From Unio delphinus (taxonomy: Eukaryota > Mollusca > Bivalvia > Unionida > Unionidae), in contig JAQISU010000210.1 of NCBI GenBank assembly GCA_029339505.1, positions 10,491,501-10,555,500 of the forward strand: a stretch of DNA of 64,000 nt, in the 5' to 3' direction. Of the stretch, positions 18,900 to 28,740 are shown piece by piece. How positions within the stretch are numbered: the first letter of the stretch is position 1; each line of letters opens with the position of its first letter. The translations under genes were made by a program, and so were the position numbers. A model generated the notes under the pieces. It had not been told where the DNA came from, searched no databases, and saw nothing but the letters and a program-made list of their open reading frames with translations.

Positions 18900-19217
18900 T
18901 TACAAGTGTAGATTCAACCCAGAATTAAACATAGAATTAAATTTGCTCCAAAAGCGAAAGTGATTAATATAACGTGTAATTTCGTCCCACTGCCATTCAG
19001 GGTAACGGTTAAGAAGGATCAAAGCATCTTCAGAGGTAAACGTAGTAAATTGGTAACAGAGCAAAAAAATACCCTTAATCCAGAGAAATCTAACACGTTG
19101 GTTAATTTTTGTCACTTGCCTCTTGTGAATTTCACGACACAAATGTTCTACAGTCACCCATTGAGATTTTTCTTTAGCAAGGCCTTGCCAAACGTCCTTG
19201 TAGATCTTCTCTTGCAA
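18900..19217 (-). CDS. Helical protein lacking an upstream ATG, unknown
   Basis: The frame is open from about 19300 to 18900 but has no ATG before the last few residues; 19217 is a TTG and the true start is unclear. Conserved-looking text LQGLP-type/ELQEKIYKDVWQGL could be an F-box-like helix (weak). A TATA box (GTATATAAACC, about 19256-19266) lies within the open frame. Either the ATG was lost, initiation is non-AUG, or a leader exon exists. Confidence 0.4.
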   Translation of the reverse strand: MQEKIYKDVWQGLAKEKSQWVTVEHLCREIHKRQVTKINQRVRFLWIKGIFLLCYQFTTFTSEDALILLNRYPEWQWDEITRYINHFRFWSKFNSMFNSGLNLHL

Positions 19218-19301
19218 TTCGTGTGGTAATCCTTGAATATAATGTTTTAGAGAGGGTTTATATACTGGTCTAGGTGTGTTCCACGACTTGGAGTAGTAGT
19301 G

Positions 19302-19967
19302 TCACTTCCAATCACTAGGTCCCACTAAAGGTAGGTATTGACAATTCGGAGACCATCGAGCATGTTCCAAGTAAGCGGAATCGTTATGTTCCCACTCGTA
19401 AATGGATACACCACAACTGAAACACTTGACTTTATCCCCTTCGCCCAAGTAGAAAAATCCAGCTCTGGCTAATTCTTCAGGAGTTGGTCCAGGCAGATAT
19501 TTTGGCCATTTATCTTTGAAGGTTTGGAATCGACTTTTAAAGTGGCAGTATTCAGGTAAACTCGTCGGGAACGAATATTCGACTCTCCTCACTTCTGTTC
19601 GATGTAGGTACGGTGAAATTCCTAGGAGTCCACGATAACGTGTCGCACCGCTTTCGCATCCCTCAGGTTTGACACGCACAGCATCACTTTCCACGGTAGA
19701 TATAGGGGTAGTAGTCATAGCAACGTTCCCACGATATCCAGCTGAATCGCTAACGTCACAGCGTCTGGCATCACTACAATCGTAGGGTTCACCATCGCAC
19801 TCTGTAACGCAATTACAGTGCATACCACAAGGACACTTACAGTTTCCTTCCGGGCATCTTCCGTTGCAATGCATGGGTCTTATCCATCCAGTACTTTTCA
19901 CACTCGGGAAAAGTACATTTGTTTTACAATCCCCAAATTTGAATGATGTCCGTTTAAATGGATTCAT
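19302..19967 (-). CDS. BIR-domain protein (IAP-like) with Cys-rich head
   Basis: 221 aa from the ATG at 19967; the longer frame begins without ATG. Residues about 34-70 hold a dense cysteine cluster of unknown fold. Residues 144-212 form one BIR domain: FKDKWP, GFFYLGEGDKVKCFSCG and EHARWSPNC, with zinc ligands C182, C185, H202 and C209. BIR proteins of the IAP family restrain caspases or act in immune signalling; baculoviruses and some adintoviruses carry captured copies. No RING finger follows. TATA box at 20025-20037, within the end of the PolB gene. Confidence 0.9.
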   Translation of the reverse strand: MNPFKRTSFKFGDCKTNVLFPSVKSTGWIRPMHCNGRCPEGNCKCPCGMHCNCVTECDGEPYDCSDARRCDVSDSAGYRGNVAMTTTPISTVESDAVRVKPEGCESGATRYRGLLGISPYLHRTEVRRVEYSFPTSLPEYCHFKSRFQTFKDKWPKYLPGPTPEELARAGFFYLGEGDKVKCFSCGVSIYEWEHNDSAYLEHARWSPNCQYLPLVGPSDWK

Positions 19968-20002
19968 CTTCTTTTCGCTGGGTCGTTGTAGTGACAAATG
20001 AA

Positions 20003-23000
20003 TTATTGATCGTGGACGATATCCCTTTTTATATGCTGCCCAATTTCGACGTGACCGTACGGTAGAGTGAAGTGATTGGCAAGTCGTACTCTCTTTTGGT
20101 ACACGATCTGGTAGACTTTTTCCAAAGGTCGGCTAACAATTTGGTGTGTGGGTAAACGGACAATCTTGTGCGGTTCGTGGGTAGTCACTTGAAACGTTTC
20201 ATCCTGTCCCGACTGCAAGGCATCTTGTAGTACGTCAAAGTTCACCACTTGACTGGTGCGATAATTAAGAGTCAATCCTTTCACTTTACATTCGGTGTGC
20301 ATTTTTCCTTGGGGGTCTCGGTATTCGTAGCCGTAATTTTTAGGACCGCCACTTGCAAAACTTAGAATCTTGTCGTCGGGATGTTCATCGGTCCAGGCTC
20401 CTAAACGGTCTCCTTCGATGACAGGGTTACACTGGTTCGGTCGGTGAATGTAGATGCAACTGTCTGTGTCAAAATACAACACGCGATCTCCTAACAGTTC
20501 TAACACTTCGTACAATTTTAAGAGAGCGTGGGCTGTCACGTAAGCCGCAATGATGACATTTCCAAATTTGTCGGCTTCTACAAAGTCTAGTTCTTCTTCG
20601 TAATTGACTAAGATCAAGTCCTCACGAATGACGTCCACGTGTTTGATGACTTTGGTTGGGTCGTGAATCATCTGGAAGTAGCGAGACGGATCGGACAAAT
20701 ACTCCGTCTTGGGTAAAGACGGACGTTGTGCCATTTTACCCCACAAACAATTGAGCATCACTTTGGCAAACGACCGCCTTCCTTCGTTTTTCTCGATGTG
20801 GTCTAAAGTGATACCTTCCTGCTCCCGATATTTTTCTTTGAATATCTTTTGGTCTTCGGGAGTGTGACACCAGGAAGGATAGCCACTAGCTTCTTGTTTT
20901 AGTTTTAAAAAGGTATCCACGTAGTCTGCAAAAATACCTTTCTGTCTCTCGTCGCCCTTGCAGTATTGTTGTGTTTTGGGAAAGTGGTAAATTTCGTACA
21001 CTTCTAACAGTTGATATCCCAGGTCCAGAGCTTTAAACAATTCCACGCTCACCCACGTTCCTGTCAAGGCACGTTCTTCCTGAGTGTGATGACAAGGTTG
21101 GTCTTGGTTGCACGTTTCGGCACATGTGCGACACAAAGGAAACATCAGTTTTCCTTGGCAATGGTGAGGTAAAACGGGATGGTACAAGTCTGTGGGTGGT
21201 AAGACTTTACACTTGATCAATCCTTCGTACTGTCGAATGTGGTCCAAATCAATGTGTTCTGTCATCAATTCTGGATGCCCTACGGGAAAGTGACAATATT
21301 TGCACACGTAAGGATACAACGAACACACGTCCAAGTATTTGATTTCTTCTCCCTTCTCCTCGTCCGCTTGGTACAGTAAACAGGTAGCATTCGTTCGTCC
21401 TCCGTACAAACTATCCCGAGGGTTCAGGGGGTCCACCCACTTGTAACTTTCTACGATGCGTTTAAACTCGGGATCGGTTTTCAAACGCTGATCGTACTCG
21501 TGTTCCCACATTTCCACCACCTGGTATCCTTGCTGTTCTAACTTCAAACGTCGCTGACACGTGGTCTGGTACAAGTCTTCCATGGTTCGTTGTAAAAACT
21601 GATTTTTGGTGTTACGCTGAGGGTAGCATAGGGGACATCCGTGAAATAAACATCCGTTAAACTCGTACACGATCTGAGGGTTTTCTAAGTCCCAACCATC
21701 TACCGAATACGTTCCGATGGTCTTTTCGCCTCCTCCGTTGCGAGCGTGTTGGATCCATTTGTCTTCCTTGTCGCACAAGTAATGGAGCCAGCGTAGGGCT
21801 TTAAGCGAGTATTGACGTTTGACAAAATTTGTCGTTTGAGGACTGATGACCGCTAGAGTATTTTCGGGCATAAAGCGTTTTCGGTACACTAAGGAACATG
21901 CTTTGGCAATGGTACAAGCTTCTTTCAAAGGATCGATCCCTCCGTATTCCATGAACAGTTCTCGAAATTTTCCACAACAGCGTCGTAAAATGTCCACGTC
22001 AGATCGACAATACTTTAACATTTCTTCTTGAAAGTCAAAGGGGTCCGAGGCGTGAGTCTGGTACCAAGCATGGAAAGCTTCTCGTTGTTCGGTGCGCATG
22101 TTGTCGGGGTCGTAGTCGTCAACCTCAGGCAAATGGGGTAGAATGGCATGTTGATTGGCTTCGGTATTAAAAAAGTGTGGAAAATAACCTTTGGCCATTT
22201 CTGTCATTCCAAACGTTTTAGGCATGCGACTCAAAGGCATGGCCAAGTAACACATCGAATCTTTAAACTGTACTTGTCCTACTTGCATAGAAATGATTTT
22301 GGCTCCGTTCAAAGTCACTTGAGGCCGTTCGGTACTTTGTTCCGCATAGTATCTGAGCAGAAATTGCCCATCGTATCCCGAGAAATTGTGAGCCATGACC
22401 GTTGCATGGCAATGACACTCTCCGTAACGTTCGATGTCTTCTGGACTCCACGTTTCGTCGATGGGATTAAGGATCCATTGGGCAAAATTGACCAAGGTGT
22501 TTGACCCTCGAAAGATTTGTTCACGTCCTCCAGGAATCTTGCTGCAGTAAGGGCAATGACTAAAGATAGGTTCTTGGATGCACTGCTCGCACGCACGGTG
22601 AGCCACGCAGAAATTAGGAATGTGAATACCAGTTTCTTGCATGTATTCGAAATCAAAACAGATAAAATTCCCTTTCTTCTGGGTATCTTTTGGTTGGGGT
22701 TGATATTTTTGAATGAAGCATTCGTGCTCCAAGTCCACAATTTGGCGACAAATGTGACATCGTTTCTTCCCTCGACAAACGTGTAACTTAACACTATTGG
22801 TACGTATGCCTTGTCCACAAGTAGGGCACAATCTCAGAAGCTGACAAGCATTTCTCTGCTGTGAACCTTGCATCTTCAAATGTTTTTGGTAACAGGTAAG
22901 ACTGACAAAAGTGCGCTGACACACAGGGCAATGCACTCGTAATTGTCCTTGGTCCAGACAAGGTTGAGAGGCCAAACATCCCTCACATTTTGATCCACAA

Positions 23001-24073
23001 TGCTTGTGTTGTTCTCGATTGTTATAACCATAGTCACATTTTTCACAGTAGTAACTGAATTTCAGAAATCCAGTGATACTGGTAATGGTATCAAAATGAC
23101 CATCGTGATGATAGACGTGAATGTATTTTCGGTCTTTGAAATCGTGGCCTCGAAACAAAAGAGGTCCACGCACTTCTTGAGGGTGTACTTTCAAAGTGTA
23201 ATGTGGGGACAAGACGTCTTGCAACTTTTGCATTTCTGGAATGCCACAAGGAGTGTCTTTGGATATCCCCGCTTGCTGTAACAGAAGTTCTGCTTCACTT
23301 CGTTGTTTGGCTCGGTCCGATTGTCGAATAGTTTTCCAGGCTCTTTTCCATTCTGTCGTGTCGTTCTTGTTGGCATACGTTCGTCCCACGACGACAGCAC
23401 GGGCTAAACACATCTGGTCTTGAGGATTTTTAATTTGGACGAGGCTTCGCTTCATGCTGCGAAGGCTGTCGACCAATAATACTTTTTTGCGTCCTGTCCC
23501 CTGGGGAAGAGACACGTGGGTTATAAACAGTGTGGCTTTTCCATCGTCAATGTGAAACTTGTCGTTGGATTGTTGCACATGTTGAATTTTGTCGATGACT
23601 TTGGAAGGTTTTAATTCTGATGGGCTAGTAAACTCGATCCAAACGGGAGACTTCAAATTATCGTGATGAATAGAAAGTCTCAAGCGATCGTCTTCTTTGG
23701 CTTGACATTGCTGTTTCAGTGCAGTTAACACAGAATCCCACACCTCAGTAATGAACCCTTCTGTATTCTCCAAAGGTACATTGGCCTTGAAATCTTTAAA
23801 CTTTACGGCATACGTGTAAGCCGTTGTTCTAAATTTTCGAGAGGAACGCTTTTCTGTCTCTCGAATGTAATAGTAATTTTCAGGGTTTACTAAGGGTGGT
23901 GCACTTTGCTTGGACGTCGATTATCTGGGTGTGGATTCGGGCTCACTCATGTCATCTTCAAAATCACTGGCATGAATTTGAGCCAAGACTTCAGCTACTG
24001 TGTTAGGCGATACATTACGTTTCTGTCTCTTACTGTCTGTTCCTTTCTCCACAGCATGATGTGGTCTTTTCAT
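20003..24073 (-). pseudogene. PolB: Protein-primed family B DNA polymerase, one in-frame stop
   Basis: The frame runs from the ATG at 24073 (basic, NLS-like KRPHHAVEKGTDSKRQKR) to 20003, about 1356 codons. A single TAA (23921-23923) sits at codon 51; the 1256-codon stretch after 23773 has no ATG at its edge, which supports the longer gene. Visible parts are Cys/His zinc-finger clusters, exonuclease motifs FDFEYMQ and HNFSGYDGQFLL, and polymerase motifs A (DVCSLYPYV), B (KVMLNCLWGKMAQR) and C (YFDTDSCIYI). It replicates the linear element from a terminal protein. Broken only at the N-terminus. Confidence 0.93.
20025..20037 (-). promoter_or_regulatory. TATA box of the BIR gene
   Basis: CATATAAAAAGGG on the minus strand, about 60 nt upstream of the ATG at 19967 and inside the last codons of PolB. 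Confidence 0.55.
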
Positions 24074-24099
24074 CTTGTCTGCAAAAAGTCAAATGACTA

Positions 24100-24160
24100 C
24101 CTTTTAAAGACCATAACCCCTATATATTCATGTTCGATCCGTGCATATATATATAAAGGG
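24100..24160. promoter_or_regulatory. Divergent promoter between PolB and zinc-knuckle gene
   Basis: The minus strand has TATATAGGGG and TTTAAAAGG upstream of the PolB ATG (24073). The plus strand has CATATATATATAAAGGG (about 24144-24160) some 50 nt upstream of the ATG at 24211. Confidence 0.6.
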
Positions 24161-24210
24161 TTAGTGTCTAACGGTTCAGTATTCCTTTCACTCTCACATT
24201 GACCAGAACG

Positions 24211-24669
24211 ATGGAAGAACCTACACAAGTGGAACTTCTCATTAGAGCTTTACGTGGGGTCATACGAAAGTTTTCGTCAGACCAGCCGACAGCCTACTCT
24301 CCCTCCTTTCGAGATAAAAGTCAAGATACTTGCTATATCTGTAAGAAGTGAGGACATTGGGCTACAGAATGTTCAGATCGTAACAAAAATAAAAAAGGCT
24401 ACAATAGAGACAAAAGTCAAGATACCTGTTATTATTGTAAAGAGAAAGGACATTGGTCTCCAAACTGCCCTAAGAAACAACAGGAACAGGAGGAGGAGGA
24501 GGAGGAGAAGGAGGAGGAGGAAAGAAATTCTGAACAGGAGGAGGAAGAGGTACCCTCCCCCAAGGAAGAACTCCGTCACGTTCACAAGAAAAGAAGACGA
24601 AACGAAAGTGAAGAGGAAGAAAAAGAAAAAGCTGTGACAGTAAAGAAAATGAAAAAACAGAAAGAGTGA
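24211..24669 (+). pseudogene. CCHC zinc-knuckle protein with in-frame TGA
   Basis: 153 codons. Two zinc knuckles of the CX2CX4HX4C type: the first (codons about 41-54) has a TGA at codon 47 (24349-24351), between the second Cys and the His; the second (CYYCKEKGHWSPNC, about 73-86) is intact. A poly-Glu stretch and a basic C-terminus (HKKRRRNESEEEE, KKMKKQK) follow. Knuckles of this kind bind single-stranded nucleic acid. It is one of two plus-strand genes of Element 1 and ends before AATAAA at 24752. Confidence 0.8.
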
Positions 24670-24751
24670 AACAGAAGAAAACCTATGAACTTTTTTAAAG
24701 TGGTCTTGTGTTATGTTATGTTGTGATTTTGAATTGTGACGTTTGTACTAG

Positions 24752-24757
24752 AATAAA
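24752..24757 (+). terminator. Poly(A) signal of the zinc-knuckle gene
   Basis: AATAAA 83 nt after the stop codon. No histone-type stem-loop is present here. Confidence 0.6.
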
Positions 24758-24906
24758 CTAAAGAGAAAAAACGTAAGTGTCTCTTGGTTTTGATTTGATA
24801 GTATAATTACCTACACTCACACATTCATTCACTCACACGTACATCATGGGTTTTTAAAAAATAAAGGACTTTTGAGTTTTCATTGAAATAGGCAATTGAC
24901 ATAGTA

Positions 24907-24945
24907 TTTCTTTTCGAAATAATTGGAGTGGTCCTGAAAAGGACC
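24907..24945 (-). terminator. Histone-type stem-loop and downstream element (gene at 24979)
   Basis: The minus strand reads GGTCCTTTTCAGGACC (24930-24945), a perfect 6-bp stem with TTTC loop, followed by ACTCC and ATTTCGAAAAGAAA (24907-24920). It starts 33 nt after the stop codon. The sequence beyond it, AAATACTATGTCAATTGCC, is repeated after the stem-loop at 7673. Confidence 0.85.
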
Positions 24946-24978
24946 GTTGGTGTTTTGTGTGTTTAAAACAAAACAAAC

Positions 24979-25626
24979 TCAGAAACGGGATGAAATCCTC
25001 TTGAGCTGTCTTAAGCCTTTGCCACGGCCAAGGCCTACTTCGGGACTGGTGGTTCCTGTCAATGATTTGGTAGAAATCACTAACGGTGGTAAGGTAGACG
25101 TAGTCACAGAGAGATCGGGTTGTTTCGCTCGAGAAGGTCTTTTTCTCTTCGGTCGTGATAAAGAAGTCTGATACATTTGTTTCAGACTCCTTAACTCAGC
25201 TAAAATATCTAAAAGTACCGTCGTAACCGTTTGATTTTCACTATTTTCTTTCTGTCCTTGGTCTTCATTCTTCTCCGTTGCTGCTGCTGTTGCTACTGTT
25301 TCTTCCTGGTGTTTTCTTCTTGCTTCTTCTTCTTCCTGCTGTTGCATAAGAAAAGCTTGTTCTTCTACTTTCTGTTGTTGTAAAAATCGCTCCAATGCTT
25401 CTTTTTGTCTTTGTTTAAAATCATCGACGTGTCCATAAGAAGATACAGAAGGCAACGAAGGTTCCGGAATAAATTCTTGCGATGTTAAAAAATCCACAAT
25501 ATCCCAGTTAAAATCAACTTCTTCTGGATGTAGATTTGTCATGACTTTAGTAGTCACTGTTGGTCCATGACTTGCTGTCTCTACTCCTGTCTCACTCCAA
25601 TTCATTGTCTTCTTAGGGTCCGCCAT
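24979..25626 (-). CDS. Acidic/Gln-rich coiled-coil protein with basic tail, unknown
   Basis: 215 aa from the ATG at 25626. The 5'-extended frame to 25767 is rejected because the TATA box (25675-25683) lies inside it. Features are an acidic N-terminal segment (HPEEVDFNWDIVDFL), a Q/E coiled coil (about 72-115), a leucine-rich helix (LLDILAELRSLKQMY) and a nuclear-signal-like RPKRKRPSRAK. This layout could suit a transcriptional regulator, but no family is recognised. It carries a histone-type 3' end like the left-end genes. Confidence 0.65.
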   Translation of the reverse strand: MADPKKTMNWSETGVETASHGPTVTTKVMTNLHPEEVDFNWDIVDFLTSQEFIPEPSLPSVSSYGHVDDFKQRQKEALERFLQQQKVEEQAFLMQQQEEEEARRKHQEETVATAAATEKNEDQGQKENSENQTVTTVLLDILAELRSLKQMYQTSLSRPKRKRPSRAKQPDLSVTTSTLPPLVISTKSLTGTTSPEVGLGRGKGLRQLKRISSRF

Positions 25627-25671
25627 GATTGACAACTCTCTTGAATCGATTGACTGCGCACAGGCGCTAGT

Positions 25672-25803
25672 ACCTCTATATAGAAAAGGTGACGTCACAG
25701 ACTGCTCCCTTCCGATTGGATGGCTGTGTCTGACTTTTGTAACGCACGTTTGGATTGGTGGATACACTCAATCCGTTTCAATCCGCTCTTCCCCTATAAA
25801 TAA
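25672..25803. promoter_or_regulatory. Bidirectional promoter with CRE and CCAAT boxes
   Basis: Minus-strand TATA box (TCTATATAG, 25675-25683), then a perfect CRE palindrome TGACGTCA (25690-25697). Two inverted CCAAT boxes follow (ATTGG near 25715 and 25754). A plus-strand TATA box (CTATAAATAA, 25794-25803) completes it. It drives the genes at 25626 (-) and 25845 (+). CRE and CCAAT elements are typical host Pol II promoter parts. Confidence 0.7.
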
Positions 25804-25844
25804 CCGCAGTACACGGCATTCGATTCACTGTTTCTCATCACAAG

Positions 25845-26078
25845 ATGTGGACTAATGTTGAATCGTCAACCCTTGTGTCAAGTATGCTGTTTAGGACTGA
25901 CATACCCATGTATGTCAGATCATCATGGAGTGTCATTCATAGGACGGAGACAGCCTATTGGAAGAGAAGAGTCTATGTGGAAAGACAAGGTTGCTTGAAG
26001 AGAGTTCTCTTCTATGGACCCACAGTAAGGAGAAGTTTAAGGAAGAGAAGAAGATCTGTGAGATGTCCTCTGTGTTAA
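25845..26078 (+). CDS. Small Arg-rich protein, unknown
   Basis: 77 aa with an arginine-rich C-terminal half (RRSLRKRRRSVRCPLC). The ATG lies about 45 nt after a plus-strand TATA box. It is the outermost right-hand gene, transcribed toward the terminal repeat, and its mRNA would end in the histone-type stem-loop at 26106-26121. No family recognised. Confidence 0.6.
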   Translation: MWTNVESSTLVSSMLFRTDIPMYVRSSWSVIHRTETAYWKRRVYVERQGCLKRVLFYGPTVRRSLRKRRRSVRCPLC

Positions 26079-26105
26079 CAAGACAACGTTAACATTACAC
26101 ATAAC

Positions 26106-26145
26106 GGCCCTTTTCAGGGCCACTCATAAGTCTCGAAAAGATAGT
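26106..26145 (+). terminator. Histone-type stem-loop and downstream element (gene at 25845)
   Basis: The plus strand reads AACGGCCCTTTTCAGGGCCACTC, stem-loop 26106-26121, with TCTCGAAAAGATAG at 26131-26144. It is the mirror copy of the left-end signal and forms the inner edge of the right terminal repeat, 27 nt after the stop codon. Confidence 0.8.
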
Positions 26146-26531
26146 AGCTTTCATTGCCACCCTTTTTTTCCCTTGTTTTATTTCCCATGTTATATTTCCC
26201 TTGAGGCTAGATAGGCCCACTATGTTCCATTTCCCTTGAGGCTATATAGACCCACTATGTTCAATTTCCCTTGAGGCTAGATAGACCCACTATGTTCCAT
26301 TTCCCTTGAGGCTATATAGACCCACTATGTTCAATTTCCCTTGACGCTATACAGACCCCCCATGTTCCATTTCCCTTGAGGCTATAGTGCCCCAAGCTGT
26401 TTTGAGGCTATAGTGCCCCAAGCCCTTTTTGACTGGATTTTCCCTTGAGGCTATAAATCTTGAGGCTATAGTGCCCCAAGCACTTTTTGACTGGATTTTC
26501 CATTGAGGCTATAGTGCCCCCTATTACTACT
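26106..26531 (-). repeat. Element 1 right terminal inverted repeat
   Basis: Reverse complement of 5856-6281, same length (426 bp), ending ...CCTATTACTACT before the target duplication. Confidence 0.95.
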
Positions 26532-26537
26532 CTCTGG
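26532..26537. repeat. Target-site duplication of Element 1 (right copy)
   Basis: CTCTGG, identical to 5850-5855. Confidence 0.95.
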
Positions 26538-27089
26538 GTTTATATTTACTTCTTTAGCAATAAATATAAAGGGAATATTTCCTAATATGACGAGGCTCCA
26601 TAAGGCAATAAGTGCAATGTAGCCGTTTTGTTTTGTACGCAGCATTATGGCCCTAATTGGATGTACTAAAGCAATGTATCTGTCCAAAGAAATGAGCACG
26701 AGTGTGTACATCTTTGCAAAGTAGCAAACATAATCTATATACGTGTGAATCCGGCACCAAATGTCCCCAAACGGCCATAATTGTAAAGCCGGGTATATGG
26801 CATGAAAGGACACACAAAATACAACATAGAGTATGTCAGTTATAGCCAAGTTCGTTATAATATATTTTGTTATTCCTCTAATTGTATTGTGGTGCAGACT
26901 AACAGCTATTGTCAAGATGTTGCCAAGCAATCCAAATATAGTGATAAGTCCAAATAATACTGGAATGATGATTCTTGTTAAATTTATAAATTTCACAATC
27001 TCTTCGTATTCTTCCATATCCATATCATATGTAATGTTATATGTTGACCTGTTCCAGAAATGAATATAATCAATATCTTCGTATTCCAT
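26532..27089 (-). pseudogene. Host peptide GPCR, TM1-TM4 part, split by Element 1
   Basis: 186 codons from ATG to the insertion point. N-glycosylation-like NRST and NITY sit in the extracellular head. TM1 has GLLGNILTI and TM2 has NLAITDILYVV. WPFGDIWCRI before TM3 supplies the disulphide Cys. The DRY box is LISLDRYIALVHPI and TM4 is IALIALWSLVILGNIPF. This pattern fits galanin/allatostatin-A-type neuropeptide receptors. After codon P-E the frame runs into the terminal repeat, and the exon resumes at 5855 beyond the element. The allele as seen cannot encode the receptor. Confidence 0.88.
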
Positions 27090-28288
27090 TGTTGCTGCTT
27101 GCGATATTACGTTGGTTGTTGTACTCTGTCTGGTGATTGTGATATATTAAGAATAACCTTTCCCTCTGTTATTCCCTTTTCTCTGTGAAGAAACAATACA
27201 GAATTATTACGTCCATTTTCTAGGTCATAAAGAAATACATGCATACAAAGCAGCATTGGGTATTTTTAATTATAATTATACCTAATAGGACGAAATTCAA
27301 AAATACCATATTAGTGCGCGTGGCATTTTAAAACTTGATACACAAAAAAAATTAATTTGTTATAACATTGGAAGTAACTGGAACAGTGAAAACTAGTACC
27401 ATGTTTTGTTTTTTAAAAAAACGCAAGACACATAACACGAAATTGCTCCAAACATCCTATCAAAACTGCAATGATTAACAATGGTACGATAAATTTCTAG
27501 AAAGTTTAATTTTTGATCATTTTATTTGTAATTCAGTACTGCATACAACATTCTTGAAACTTTATTTCTATGTCGTAAGTATAAAAGCAACCGAATTTAT
27601 GCATGCATCGTTCAACTTGCTAAGAAGAACATCTCGGATATATTGATTTCCAATAAATAATACAATGCATTTCATACATTTAGATTTTAGGATGGTTTCA
27701 TTTAGTGATTATGTGCGACACCGTACATATAATACAGTATATAAGGATTGTGTATGATTGTGATTTCCTTTCCTTTTTTATGATCTTTCTATTTATCTTA
27801 CATAGAATACAACAAATAGGAGATAGAAAAGAATAAATAGGAGATTGAATAGAACAAATAAGAAAACATGCATGTCCCCCACCACGACCAACCCGAAAAA
27901 ATCAATAATTATTTGAGGAATACAAATATATGCGACTACCCAGAGCAGTCATCAGAACATCCAAAATCAACTGATGTGAGCAAAGCATAAAATCAAGACT
28001 TCTTTAATATGAAAAATAAAATCCTTACAATATCGCCGAATTACAGCGCACTCGGTAATTAGGAAATATAGAAATGAAATTACATTATTATACAGTCAAG
28101 GCTCAAAGGAAGGGATCATCAGTGTATTAACCAATACAAATTTATATAACCTACATGGCACCTTTACAACAGTTCAAGGTAATTATTTGAAACACCCAAG
28201 TCGCTCTTTGTTAGAGATTATGGTTACAAGTTACAGTTTGGGACTTATCATGATGTAGGGTTGAATTCCACACTGAGTGCAGGAGGGA
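27090..28288. other. Non-coding stretch upstream of the GPCR
   Basis: AT-rich. No gene, promoter or repeat could be supported, although the GPCR promoter or 5' exons might lie here. Confidence 0.4.
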
Positions 28289-28445
<157 letters not shown>

Positions 28446-28639
28446 AATCATAATAATCATTGATAAACTGTAGGTAAGAATAAGCTGGTAGCAGGAAAAA
28501 TCATTACATGTATTATTTTTGGATTTCGTTATTACAAGAAAAATGATTGACTTTAAGATGTGATCCATCATTACAAATACAATTTAATATTCGGAAGCAT
28601 ATATTCATTGGTAATGGCTTACCTATTTTAAAAGTCCAC

Positions 28640-28740
28640 AGGTGTATCCTATATTTGTCTTGGTTGTATCCTATATATTGATTGTATCCTATATATTGGT
28701 TGTATCCGATATAGTTTTTGTTGTATCCTATATTTCTCGA
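28640..28740. repeat. Short tandem repeat, about 20 bp unit
   Basis: Four to five imperfect copies of TTGGTTGTATCCTATATAT. Neighbouring DNA (28443-28639, 28741-28980) shows nothing else. Confidence 0.7.

Larger units (their letters stand above)
5856..26531. mobile_element. Element 1: Polinton/Maverick (adintovirus-like), 20.7 kb
   Basis: A complete insertion bounded by 426-bp terminal inverted repeats starting AGTAGTAATAGG and by a perfect 6-bp target duplication. It encodes the diagnostic Polinton set: protein-primed PolB, rve integrase with chromodomain, FtsK/HerA-type ATPase, adenovirus-type protease, and major and minor capsid proteins. Most genes run on the minus strand from 24.1 to 6.3 kb. 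Two plus-strand genes lie near the right end. The intact target duplication and gap-free terminal repeats suggest a young insertion, but four in-frame stops in three genes mean this copy is probably not autonomous. Confidence 0.97.

Noticed and set aside
24254..24637. 127-aa Arg-rich plus-strand frame
   Set aside because: Shifted reading of the Glu-rich zinc-knuckle gene; the knuckles appear only in the frame starting at 24211.
5856..26531. Genuine reassignment of stop codons in Element 1
   Set aside because: All three stop codons occur internally and are also used as normal terminators in neighbouring genes, so decay or isolated readthrough is simpler.
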